From Cliona cf. orientalis (Eukaryota > Porifera > Demospongiae > Clionaida > Clionaidae), in assembly GCA_963930775.1 (NCBI GenBank), contig OZ005689.1:10819079-10883078 (forward strand): 64,000 bases of DNA, given 5' to 3'. Position 1 is the first letter of the stretch. Each line of letters starts with the position of its first letter. A program made the position numbers and the translations under genes. Below, one piece after another: positions 45,252 to 56,001 of this stretch. Under the pieces are notes generated by a model, which was given only the letters and a program-made list of their open reading frames with translations, made no database searches and was not told where the DNA came from.

Positions 45252-45907
45252 CGTTTCTTTGATGCAGCATCCTTTTGCCTCTTTCTCTATTAGTGTCTCT
45301 AACTGGCGCTTCGCTGCCTTGGCCTCAGCCTCCTTCTGTCGTACAGTGGGGGACTGGCGTTTTGCTGCCATGGCCTCGGCCTCCTTCTGTCGTACACTGG
45401 GCGACTGGCGCTTTACTGCCTTGGCCTCGGCCTCCTTCTGTCGTACTGTGGGGGACTGGCGCTTCGCTGCCATGGCCTCAGCCTCCTTCTGTCGTACACT
45501 GGGTGACTGGCGCTTTGCTGCCTTGGCCTCGGCCTCCTTCTGTCGTACAGTGAGGGACTGGTGCTTCGCTGCCATGGCCTCGGCCTCCTTCTGCCGTACA
45601 CTTGGGGACTGGCGCTTTGTTGCCATGGCCTCAGCCTCCTTCTGTCGTACACTTGGGGACTGGCGCTTCGCTGCCTTGGCCTCAGCCTCCTTCTGTCGTA
45701 CAATTGGTGATTGGCGCTTAGCTGCCTTGGCTTCGGCGTCTTTTTGACATCTCCTATAAAAGTGAAAATGAATTTAATAGTGGCCCGGGAAATAAAGACG
45801 TCTATTCCGTGGCTATACCTTTTCTTAGTGGCTTGTATTCTTTCAAGTTCAGCTTCTTGTTGCTCTCGAACTTTAAGCGAACGTTTTCGCTCTCTTCTGA
45901 GATCCAT
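45252..45907 (-). CDS. Helitron N-terminal exons with 17-residue tandem repeats
   Basis: Exon 1 (45907-45819) starts at ATG and encodes a charged helix (MDLRRERKRSL). Exon 2 (45753-45252), joined in phase, encodes eight full copies of a 17-residue unit of the form KRQSPxVRQKEAEAxAA, plus one degenerate copy. The repeat is a 51-bp minisatellite in the DNA. Repeated basic RRxSL-type units are a usual feature at Helitron N-termini, but here they are unusually regular and Pro-containing. The junction to the next exon is one base out of phase, which suggests a frameshift near the end of exon 2. The plus-strand ORF across the repeat is antisense noise. Confidence 0.7.
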
Positions 45908-46039
45908 GGCACTAGTACAACAACTAGCATGCAAGACCCTGAACTTTTACGAAAGCACGCGGTCGAGAACAACTGAACTAGCATGCAATTGCATGCAAGA
46001 CCCTGAACTTTTACGAAAGCACGTGGTCGGCTGAGCTTT

Positions 46040-46355
46040 TGACGACCTTTTCCTATGCTGAGCTTGAGCATGCGCAGTCGCATCAGCACATGCCAGTGGA
46101 GTGGGTGTGGTCGACAAACCACAGGTATGCTGAACAGAAAATGCACGATTTTTAGCGCTAGTGAGCCATTTTCAGCAATTTGAAGCGCATAGAAACCAAT
46201 TTTTCAACGATATCTACTGATTGATTGTGCTTTTAGCACGCACATACGTCTAGAACTCGAGATCTGGCGATTTTCGTGCCGACGACAACAACGACAACGA
46301 CAACGACAGACGGACAAACCGATTGCTTTACCCCTTGCGCATGCGCGCGGGGTAA
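46040..46355 (+). repeat. SINE-like hairpin-ended repeat, copy 4
   Basis: It has the same organisation as the copy at 6029, with an expanded CGACAA tract and a terminal TTACCCC...GGGGTAA hairpin. Just upstream, a 33-bp unit with CATGCAAGACCCTGAACTTT is duplicated at 45928 and 45989. Confidence 0.8.
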
Positions 46356-46442
46356 TAATGATAATGACCGCCCGCCCGCATCCTCCAGGAGATACTGAAG
46401 TGATGAGAAACAAGGAATTTCATTGGAGTGGCCTAATCGTAA

Positions 46443-47457
46443 TTAAGGTACCATTTAATTGCGTGGGCGTGAGCGTCAGGAATGGCTAATTCAATTAGCG
46501 AATCGTGAAGGGGCGTGGCCGAAGAGGCCACACGAGTGCTTTTGGTCGAAGGTGGGCGTGTCCAGAATCGGCCAGGGATGATTATGCGCGTGTAATTAGC
46601 GACCGGAAGTGGCCCCTGAAGAAAAGGCCGGTAATTGCCCACATCAAAGCAAGATCAAAGCATTCTTTCTTAACTATTAACCGCAACGACTTAAAAAAAA
46701 AAAAAAAAAAGCTTATTAGGCCTAATTAAGCATGTGGGCGTGTTCCTGGCACTGTGTGGAGTGTGTGCGTGTGCGTTAATGCAGGTTTTATTGCTTCCGA
46801 TTGGGCGTGGCTTCACGGGCCAGTGCTTGGACATCGGCGCCTGGGACTTGGCCTCGGCGATAGGTGGGCGTGTCCCGGAAGCGGTGGTGACCTTTGAACC
46901 CCGCGAGGAGGCTTTGGGGGCGTGGCAGGAGGTCAAAGGTGAGGCCATGTCTGTTAATGAGGCACTGTACGGCGGTGCGATCGAGGGGCCTGTACGGCTG
47001 GACGGAAGCTGACGATGGTTTGAAGCGGATGTGGTTGCGATGACGTGTTGTTACTCCGCCCACACAGGAAATGAGGTGAGCTCTTGCGTGGGCGGTGTGG
47101 CAGAACGGCCTCCAAGTGTTTGTGTGTGTTTTGGCCTTGAGGAAGCTGTGTGTTTTAATTGGGATTGATTGTGGGCTTCCGGTGGACATCCGGTGGTTAG
47201 TAGGCACTTGATTGAGAATGGTGGTCCTTGGGGAACAGGGTGGGGCTGTTTTGGGCGTGGCCTGGCCCCTCCCTTCCGGCTCGGCTTCCGGTCCATGGAG
47301 GATATTAAATGAACACTTCCGGCTCTAGCAGCCACACCCCTGAGACCTGTGCAATTAAAAGGGCGTGGTTACACAACATGCACCTCACTAATGACTTTGA
47401 TGTGGTTTAGGTGTCATATCCCCCACCTCACGCCCACGCAATTTAATGGTACCTTAA
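46443..47457. mobile_element. 1.0 kb TTAA-flanked non-autonomous element, copy 2
   Basis: It is nearly identical to 4113-5136, in the same orientation, with TTAA at both ends. I count fewer than ten substitutions over 1 kb, plus a shorter A-tract (18 versus 28). The flanking DNA is unrelated to that at copy 1, so this is transposition and not segmental duplication. Confidence 0.88.
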
Positions 47458-47592
47458 AATAAAAACATTACAAGGCAATATGGCATACCCATCCAAACCA
47501 CTTTTTCCATATAAACTTAATACAAACAAAAATGAAGCTAGTGGCGCATCTGTGCAACCAATTTACATGGTTAAGAGGTCAAATGATAGCTC

Positions 47593-47975
47593 ATTACCCC
47601 AATCGTCTGTCGTCGTCGTTGTTGTTGTCGTCGGCACGAAAATCGCCAGATCTCGAGTTCTAGGCGTCTGTGCGTGCTGTAAGCACAGCCAATCGGTAGG
47701 TATCGATGAAAAACTGGTGTATACGCGCTTCGAATTTCTCAAAAAGGCTACAAATCGTACATTTTCTGTTCAACATGCCTGTGGTTTATCGACCACACCC
47801 ACTGTTTTAGCATAATAGTATGCGGATGCGACTGCGCATGCTCAAACACTATGTTGGAAAGGGTCGTCACGTCATGAAACAGCTACATACCAGTATATGC
47901 CTGGGAGTGTTGCAATACCACGCTACAGTGGCTACAGAGCGCGCGGGGTATGTGCTCTACAGAGCTCTAGTTCTG
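47593..47975 (-). repeat. SINE-like hairpin-ended repeat, copy 5 (inverted)
   Basis: The family sequence runs on the minus strand. The terminal hairpin is reduced to TTACCCC, and the far end carries AGAGCTCTAG. Confidence 0.75.
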
Positions 47976-48680
47976 TGAGCTATCTGGTGCAATTTGTTTT
48001 GTGACTGAACTCCTAACCAGAGCTGAGATATTGTAGATTATCTGGGGACCCTTGGTGGCCCATAGTTTGTATGGTGCCATGTCTGTAGTAGTACTGTGCA
48101 AGGAGCAAAAAGAGAGACAGTAGTGAGTAACTTCAAAAGGTTGTAGAATCAAGAAAACAGAGTAAATCCCCAGCAATATGTATATTGTTCGGCTGCTCTA
48201 AGGTTGCTCTTCATGCCTGTAGCATCCTTGTACCACTTTTCAGAACTTTTTGGAATTCTTTGGACACGCTACTAGAAGTTAGGAAACCAGTTAGCTCACT
48301 TTAATTAATATGACAGTGGATTCAACAATCCCATAGCCACACCCCTAGCTCATTACTACTATGTTTATTTCTCTCTTGTAAGTCTATTATTCCTTTTCAT
48401 GTTTCCAGACCATGTGTAGGCCACTTAACAACTTATCCTAGGGTAGCCTCGTCCCCAGTCTCCCTGATGTTGTCTTTGCATGCAACATTGAATAGCTATA
48501 TAGGGCCTGGGAATGAGGTATATACCCTAGGGGAAATATACTACAATATCTATGTCTTACGGGGCTATCAAAGAATTATTATGGGCACATATTGAGGGGA
48601 ATAAGTAAAGGACTAAAGTGGGCAGCTCAAAGTGTATGTGATTGGGTATGTATAGGAGGGATCGATGAGATGAAGTGATT
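47976..48680. other. No gene; one small hairpin repeat
   Basis: Apart from a CCTCGTCCCCAG-type hairpin at about 48449-48530, no coding or structural signal is seen. Confidence 0.45.
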
Positions 48681-48689
48681 AGAATAATT

Positions 48690-48960
48690 AATCACATCCT
48701 TCAGATTTCTGAGTGCAATTTGGAAATAATCACACGAGTAACTGCCAGTTGGAAAGCTTGAAATTGCATGAGGTGAAGCCAAGTGCAATTTAAATTATTT
48801 TACAACTGGCAGTTACGAGTGTGATTATTTCCAAATTGCACTCAGAAAGATGTGATCAATTACTAATCAATCATATGAAGCGCTTATGTAGAGTGTGATT
48901 ATTTCCAAATTGCACTCAGAAAGATGTGATCAATTACTAATCATATGAAGCGCTTATGTA
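48690..48960. repeat. Palindrome with duplicated arm
   Basis: The block around GAGTGCAATTTGGAAATAAT and AACTGCCAGTT is inverted about a centre near 48775. Its right arm part is then duplicated directly (48836-48890 and 48893-48958). Confidence 0.75.
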
Positions 48961-49681
48961 AGGACGCCTATCTACTTGACTAACAGACCACTAGCAGTAG
49001 TATAGGTCCACTAAGTAAACAGAAGCCTGGCTACCCCCACAAGGTGAAGGGGTGCTTTGTAGAGCTTGTGTAGCATCAGCAGGTTTAGTGGCTTTCTTCT
49101 TGACCTTGCAGCTGTACTAACAAAACGAAGGGTGATTTTACCCAATCAGCACGTGATTAGGTGCAAGCTGTAATTAAATTAACACTGTAGCCAATCAGTG
49201 AGGGATTACACTTGCACTGTTATATACAGGAATTATTGCCTACTTCTCTATGGGAGTTTACTGTAGTGACTTAGTACATCATATTATGATTAGGGTGCAT
49301 AGAAGATGAAATGGGTAATATGATGGGAGTATGCATAATATTATGATGAAGTGATCAGTGGGTGGGAATGAGATGCATTTTTGTATATGAGAGGGATGAA
49401 ATGATCAGGACATAATTATAAATGATTAGGGTATGTGTATGAGAAATGAAGTAATAGGGCAGTATATATGAGAGATGAGTGGGGATGAAATGATTAGGAC
49501 ATATGTATAAGAGATGAAGTAATTAGGGTATATAGGGTATATGTATATATGAGAAATGAAGTAATAGGGCAGTACACAATTGTAGTATAATATGACACAC
49601 AGTAGTGAGATGGGTATGTGTATGAGAGATGCGAATGGTTGCATGGGGTATGTGCTTAAAACATGAAATGATTAGGATATA

Positions 49682-49881
49682 CCGTATAGCCGGAAATATT
49701 GGCGGGCATTAAATTTGGCAGTTGAGCCCCAAATCGCTATTAGAAGAATATTGGCGGATTTAAATTTGGCGGTTCGGTACGGGATCGCCATACGTATATA
49801 TGCGAGTAGGAAATTTTGGCGGATTTTAATTTGGCGGTTGTAATATAGACCACCAAACTGCCAAATTTTCCGGCTATACGG
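49682..49881. mobile_element. CCGTATAGCCGG-ended MITE
   Basis: The ends CCGTATAGCCGGAAATATTG and AAATTTTCCGGCTATACGG are inverted with TA on both sides. The interior repeats ATTGGCGG(A/G)TTTAAATTTGG. Confidence 0.85.
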
Positions 49882-50114
49882 TATGTATGGTGTATGTGTG
49901 TACCATTGCTTGTGATTGGGGTATGTGCATGACAACATGAAGTGATTAAGGTATGTATATAAGAGCAGGGATTGGAATATGTGAGAGGTGATGTGATTAG
50001 GGTATGTGTAGTTAGGGTATGAGAAATGAAGTAATAGGGCAGTATTATGATACACAGTGAGATGGGTATGTGTATGAGAGATGTGAGTGGTTGCATGGGG
50101 TATGACATGAAATG

Positions 50115-50543
50115 GGCTATTCCATTTAATAGCCATACACCCCCTATGGATGACTAGTGAGGAAAATTTAACCCCTGGACATAATTAACTAGCAACTATC
50201 CCCCCTAGACGGTCGTTAATTAGGTCACTGTTCCCCCAAGACATAATTTAGAACATTACTACTCCCCCTGGATTATTAATCAAATCAAGTTTTGTTCCCC
50301 CTGGACACAAATTAATGCGTTAATTTATGGAAGGGAAATCACCTAAAGGAGCAAAGTGCCCCCCTGGACACCACAATTAGTGATCGTTTCACCCCTAGAC
50401 ATAATTAAATTTGACCAAAATATCCCCCTTCCCTTCATTAAAATCAGTGTTTTACCCCCCTGGACAAGCCTCAAAATACCCCCCTGGACATTCGTTAGCA
50501 GTCATCCATAGGGGGTGTATGCTTATTAAAGGGAAGAGCCCAA
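50115..50543. mobile_element. MITE with internal CCCCTGGACATAATTA repeats
   Basis: Inverted ends lie around CATACACCCCCTATGGATGA (left) and TCATCCATAGGGGGTGTATG (right). Inside are at least nine irregular repeats of CCCCTGGACATAATTA. Related ends (GGGCTTTTCCATTAAT and ACACCCCCACGGAAGACCA) occur at 33293-33345 and, inverted, at 51637-51681. Confidence 0.75.
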
Positions 50544-51020
50544 TGATTATGATATGTGTATATGTATGTGCATACCAGTGCTTGTGTGTGTATGACATTG
50601 TGAAGTGATTAAGGTATGTATATGAGAGATAATTGGAATATGTGAGAGGTGATGTGATTAGGGTATGTGTGATTAGGGTACGCGTGGTAAGGGTATGCAT
50701 GCTTAGGTGGCTATACCATGCTCAGAAGTCTAGTACTGAAAATCAGCAGACACCCACAAGCATGTCTAGTGGGGTAACCACTACTACTGCCACCTGGGTG
50801 GTGATGGTGGTTTCATACCTAGATGTGTTACCACATAGTGCTGTAACTTGCCTGGGCATGTTTCAAATCTGCACAACACACCACACACCACAAGAACACT
50901 CTAGCTCTGCTCCTCTGACTCAGTAGATTTCATCTGCACACACCCATGCTTGCTCTCAGATTAACTCTTGCTTGAAATTTGATTCCCACCATATGATCTT
51001 GCTCATCCATACAAACCAGT

Positions 51021-51172
51021 TTTTCACCGATATCTATCGATTGGTTATGCTTACAGCACGCATAGACACCTAGAACTCGAGATCTGGCGATTTTCGTGCC
51101 GACGACGACGACAACAATGACGACAGACGGACAAACCGATTGCTTTACCCCTTGCGCATGCGCGCGGGGTAA
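51021..51172 (+). repeat. SINE-like hairpin-ended repeat, 5'-truncated copy
   Basis: It has only the 3' half of the family, ending in the TTACCCCTTGCGCATGCGCG...GGTAA hairpin. Confidence 0.8.
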
Positions 51173-51519
51173 TTATAGAATCTATTGTGCTAGCATATGC
51201 CCATGTGCTAATGGAATCTATTATGCCCAAAATTAGCCTCGTCCCTAGGCCTCCACCCATTTCTGCGTGCAACATTGAAGCTGGGTGGAGGTTTGGGGAC
51301 GAGGCTATAGCTCAAAATTATGCCAGCATAATTCGCCAATGCCTAATGGTTACAAAATCAAATAGCTAGCCTAATATAGCTACAGGCCAGCTCAGATGCC
51401 TTTAATACCCGTATTACTTTGATGTGGTCACAAATCACACCCTCCCATTACTTTTTCCTTAGGTGAACTCTGAGCCCATCGATGAACAGTTAGCTAAAAT
51501 CCTTACGATGAGGATACCA

Positions 51520-51685
51520 CTTGCAAGGGACGGAAGACCATTAATGACTTCTTGATGGTCTCAATACTCTAGTTAATTAATTCTTGATGGTTCATCGGCC
51601 TATAATTAGATCTAGGGGGTCATAATATGCCAATTTCACTCTTCCGTGGGGGTGTATCATTCATTAATGGAAAAGCCCAATGTAT
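51520..51685. mobile_element. Small GGAAGACCATTAATGA-type repeat
   Basis: It contains CTTCTTGATGGT repeats and ends in CTTCCGTGGGGGTGTA, then ATTAATGGAAAAGCCCA. This is the inverse of sequence at 33293-33345, so it is a second copy of that repeat. Confidence 0.55.
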
Positions 51686-51710
51686 TTTTGGAAGAATTTT
51701 GTTCCCATAA

Positions 51711-52118
51711 TTACCCCGCGCGCATGCGCAAGGGGTAAAGCAATCGGTTTGTATGTCTGTTGTTGTTGTCGTTGTCGTCGTCGGCACGAAAATCGCCAGA
51801 TCTCGAGTTCTAGGCGTCTGTGCGTGCTATAAGCACAACCAATCGGTAGATATCGGTGAAAAAATGGTTTGTACGCGCTTCGAATTTCTCGAAAAAGCTT
51901 ACTAGTTCTACAAATCGTGCATTTTCTGTTCAGTATGCCTGTGGTTTATCGACCACACCCACTCTTTTAGTATGCGGATGCGACTGCGCATGCTCAAGCA
52001 CTGTGTTGTAAAGGGTTGTCACGTCATGAAACCGCTACATGTGTGCCTCATAGTATTGCCATACTACGCTAGAGTGGCTACAGGGCGCGCGGGGTATGTG
52101 CTCTATAGAGCTCTAGTT
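51711..52118 (-). repeat. SINE-like hairpin-ended repeat, full copy (inverted)
   Basis: The full-length family copy runs on the minus strand, from CTAGAGCTCTATAGAGCACA at 52118 to the TTACCCCGCGCGCATGCGCA hairpin at 51711. Confidence 0.8.
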
Positions 52119-52554
52119 ATGTTTTGTATTACATTTTCGCGGAATGAAATTTGACGTGCGCGTAACTCCTAAACTACTTGACCGATTTTCGCGAAACAAA
52201 CGTCAAAATGATCGCCTATCGTAGCGCTTTTAAAGCAGGGTCTTGGAGGAGCCAGTGCCTCATGATTTAGTTCGAGATTCTAATATCCTTAAAACACAGC
52301 TAATTTTAGAGGTTGGAAATTGCTACTCTAAAAGTCTCTTGGTGTATGAAAATACGCGCTATAGCTGCATAGCTAGTCAAATATGGTGTGGTCTGACTCT
52401 GGTATGGTGGAAAATACTCCCTTTTTGTGGCATCATAGTACAAGTCAGCTCAGTGTCCTATGATTTTCTAAGGTGCATGGGTTGCTATATGTGTTATGAC
52501 AGAACTCCTCTGCATGCATTAATTTTATTGATTGTGTGTGCATTCTGATATACT
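52119..52554. other. No gene recognised
   Basis: A 101-codon plus-strand ORF (52243-52548) lacks splice context and recognisable residues. I do not support it as a gene. Confidence 0.35.
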
Positions 52555-52570
52555 CAAGGGTGTAGATAAT

Positions 52571-52601
<31 letters not shown>

Positions 52602-52872
52602 GGGGGCTAGGCGGGACTGAAGCCCCCCCAGATTTTTCACCATAAAACTATGTACAATCAAGGGCTTATCAAGCTGTACCGGACGTGGCTCAATAAGCCC
52701 TGGGTATTTTTGCCAAAAGGGACGAGCCATTCTCTCATTAGTTTATTTATAACACCACTATCACGGTGGTAATCCAATAATAAGTAGGAGTGGTCACAAA
52801 ATTGGGCGTGGCAACACAAGCCCCCCCACCCCCCACCCCCCCCCCACTACGAAAAAGTTATCTACACCCATG
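52555..52872. mobile_element. CAAGGGTGTAGA-ended MITE, copy 2
   Basis: The ends CAAGGGTGTAGATAATGGGG and TTATCTACACCCATG are inverted. A poly-G tract of about 30 lies near the left end. It is strongly similar to 63406-63680. Confidence 0.8.
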
Positions 52873-53914
52873 ATACTGGTACTTTTTTGATGATATCAAC
52901 TGGATCATACACGTGCATACCTTCCTATAATTTGTTTATCACAAAAGTACTTTCCAATAGTGGCGCAGCTGACACTAAAATTTTAATTCCGAGTGAAACT
53001 GAAATTAGAATAATATTATCATGGAAATACACAGGATAGAGCGGAAAGTTTTTGAGTTTGTGACGGAAATTCAACCTATCCTTCATACCGGTATCTCCTA
53101 TGATCCTCCTTGCTACGAAGAAGTGTAATATTATTCCGAGCACACTGTATCTGGTCACTTGTTTGATAATAATTAGATTGCCAAAACCTCATTCACATGC
53201 AGCTGTTGATGACTGGTGGACATTGTGGCAAGCAAATAAGGCCATGCAAAGTTAATCTTCTGTTTCTCGTCCACGCCCGCACATGCATCGAACCCCCTGT
53301 GTGTACTTATGATAATTATTTAGATTTCGGATGGATGACGACATCAAGCCATAACTAATTATTAATCAATTGGAGTATCCTATAGGACGAAAAACAGAAT
53401 ATTATTTAATTTGTGTGGCCTAAGACAATGCATGAATCAGCAATAGTATCATTGGCAGTTTTCTTTAAAATAATGATCCATAATATTGTGTGTCATTCTA
53501 TGCCAATACTTACATCTGGCATGGATCCGGAACCTTCATGCCATTTTCCACCCACTCAGCGCAATCAGGACTCAGGAGCCCTGGCCCTACCGGCTGAAAA
53601 AGTCAGCAGGACTACACGTATCAGTAGCATTCATTGCTTACTGAGTCTACAATACTCAGTCTGAGAGAATCTGGAAGGACTCTGGAAGTGGAGCACATCG
53701 GGATTTTTCATGTCACTGGGTGGTAGAGCCCTCCAGCATGTACTCGTTGGGGTGGTTGTCACTCTAGTCCTTTCTATGGCATAGCTGTCAAAGCAATTAA
53801 ACCCGATGCTTTGTATATAGCACCTTTTGCATGGGGTGTGGATGGGTGAGGAATCTGGAGCAAGACACAACGTTGCATTTTACTAACCTATCTGCATGTC
53901 CATCTTAGGGCCTT

Positions 53915-54080
53915 AGTATTAAAAGGTATACTATTAATAAAACGTTTGTGTATATACACTGAAATTAATGTTACATCTGTATACATATTATACTATTAGC
54001 TAATTATATTATTATTATTGTAGCCTTCTGACAAGATCTGCAGCTACCAGGATTTGAGCATTGCAACAAATAAATAGGTA
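53915..54080 (+). pseudogene. Relic exons of a third Ig/FN3-type receptor copy
   Basis: CCTTCTGACAAGATCTGCAG, preceded by an acceptor-like GTAG (54020-54023), parallels the exon at 58080 of the intact paralogue (P-S-x-x-I-C-S-Y). Upstream, GGGCCTTAGTATTAAAAGGT resembles the end of that gene's preceding exon, at 57994-58018. The frame stops at about 54077. Only these fragments remain. Confidence 0.5.
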
Positions 54081-54595
54081 CACACCAACTGTACATGTCC
54101 CCGTTTGAGCTTAAATTTTTTAATGAGTGTATAGTATTCAGTACGCCAAGTTCCTTGCAATGTATTTTTAGGAGAATAAAATTTTCTTCAATTCCTCCTG
54201 ATTATTTTGGGTGATTTTTGATCAAAAATGAATCGCAGTAGTTTGATTTGGTGACCTATTGTGATATTATGATACTTAATTTAATTAAAATTTAGAGGGG
54301 GGGGGGAGCTAGGGAGTTTGAAGGGAAAGCTACCCCCTGTGTCCCCCCTCCCCCCCCCCCCCCCCCCCTCACTGGATGAAAGCAATAGAAACCCTGTAAA
54401 CTGTAACTATGTCATGGAATACTTTGAGCCTCTAATAAAACACAAATGGACTATTATTTACGGTGGCCGAGAGGGACACTGCCGAGTTGGGGCCATCCAT
54501 CGGCTGCGGCTGGACGCCGCAGCTAAGCCGATCGCGAGCCCCACCAAAACTTTATTCGGTTTATGAATGGTTAAGTGGAAATTGTTAGGTGTGGT

Positions 54596-55805
54596 CTAGA
54601 TACGGTGGCCGAGAAGGGCCATTCCAATTTCTCGATTTGCATTTCTGAATTGGTCATTTCCAAATTCGCATTTCATTTCAAAATCTTTACTTAAACCTTT
54701 ATTTTAGCCAGCAATTAGACTACTATGCTTAATGGCTTCTGCGAATTGTGCGTACCCGTCTTTGAGCATAGATAGAGCGAGCACTCAAACCAGATAGCAC
54801 ACCGTGTCGTAGTAGTACTCGTACTCCAAATTGTATCGGGGTGCGGACTAGGGGGTCAAAGGTCAACACTACATGGTTCTCGATTTCTATTTCTGAATTG
54901 ACGATTTCCAATCCTGGGTATTTCTAATTTGGTAGATTTCCTATTTCATTCTAGCTACATAGCCTTTGCATCCTTCCCTCCATTACCTCCACGAACTCTC
55001 AGGGAGTTACACAGGGTGCATGCGCACAGGAATGTGAACCATTGCGTGTATACGCTCCGCCCCTATCTGTGAAACGCATGGTAGACAATATTTAATATCG
55101 CTGATGGTCACAGACGAGGCTTAAGCTTACTAATGCAATAATGGTGAAAACAAAATTAATTAGAACGCAAACAGATAGTCTTTAATACAAAAAAAAATTA
55201 ATGGGAGGGGGGGGATGGTATCAAGCCTCGTTCCCAGGCCACACTCAGTTGCACGCTGATTGGGTGTGGCCTGAGAACGAGGCTACGATGTAAGGTAAAT
55301 GAACCAGTTATAAAACAGTTCCAGTTATGAAACAGTGAGTTATACTGACTTTTAGGTGAAACTAGATCTAATAAGCTCTTTGTTTCATAACTGGTACATG
55401 TTTCATAACTGGTTCACTTCCCTTACCACAACTTTAGAAATGAAGATTTTAGAAATGCAGCACAGCGAGGATTTGGAAATCGTTACTTTAGAAACAGATA
55501 TCGACTCGACGAGAACATGTTACTGTTGACCTTTGACCCCTAGCCGTGCGCCATCATTAGAGTATGACGCGGTATGCTATCTGGTTTGAGTGCTCACTCT
55601 ATCTATCCTCAAAGACACGAAGTTCGCGGAAGCTACCATTAAATACAGTAGTCTAGCTGCTGGCTAAAATAAAGGTTTAAGTAAAGATTTTGAAATGATA
55701 ACTTTAGATAGCTATGCAAATTTGGAAACGACCAATTCAGAAATGCAAATAAAGAAATTGGAAGCTTGGAATGGCCCTTCTCGGCCACCGTATCTAGATC
55801 TTACT
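54596..55805. mobile_element. 1.2 kb foldback element with about 360-bp arms
   Basis: The left arm (54596-54960) starts TCTAGATACGGTGGCCGAGA. It is mirrored at 55430-55805 through TTTACTTAAACCTTTATTTT and GAGCACTCAAACCAGATAGC. The centre holds a CCTCGTTCCCAGG hairpin (55222-55290) and unique sequence. A lone end-like piece (TACGGTGGCCGAGAGGGACA) lies at 54459. Confidence 0.8.
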
Positions 55806-56001
55806 GTGATCGTTGAGTTTTCTCTGGAATTCAGCCCTCCGCGTGTTTATCCAGAAATAACAAAACGCTACGATCTTAGTGCTCATAAAACATCATCTAG
55901 TCTTAGATCTATTTCCCTTATTATCATCGTTGCTACAGGTTGTGCTAGCTACTATAGATAATAATAATAGTTGATCATTACTAGACTATATGTGTTAAAG
56001 G

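Larger units (their letters stand above)
36280..45907 (-). mobile_element. Decayed Helitron (Rep-helicase-endonuclease type) with nested hAT
   Basis: On the minus strand one long protein is encoded in this order: repeat-rich N-terminus, DUF6570-like region, OTU protease, Rep, PIF1 helicase, EEP endonuclease. The endonuclease fusion places it near the Helentron/Helitron2 lineages. It is disabled by a one-base phase mismatch near 45252, a TGA at 42972-42974, the hAT insertion at 38799-41669, and a stop/deletion at 36372. True termini were not located, so the limits given are those of coding homology. Confidence 0.85.
49270..50715. repeat. Degenerate minisatellite, two MITE insertions
   Basis: Units of GTATGTGTATGAGAGATGAA and GAAGTGATTAGG type repeat irregularly through 49270-50110 and again at 50545-50710. 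The array is split by a CCGTA-ended MITE (49682-49881) and by another element (50115-50543). ORFs across it are low complexity. Confidence 0.8.

Noticed and set aside
45259-45747. 162-codon plus-strand ORF of ASFCRT-type repeats
   Set aside because: It is the antisense reading of the 51-bp repeat of the Helitron N-terminus, whose sense frame joins neighbouring exons and matches Helitron organisation.
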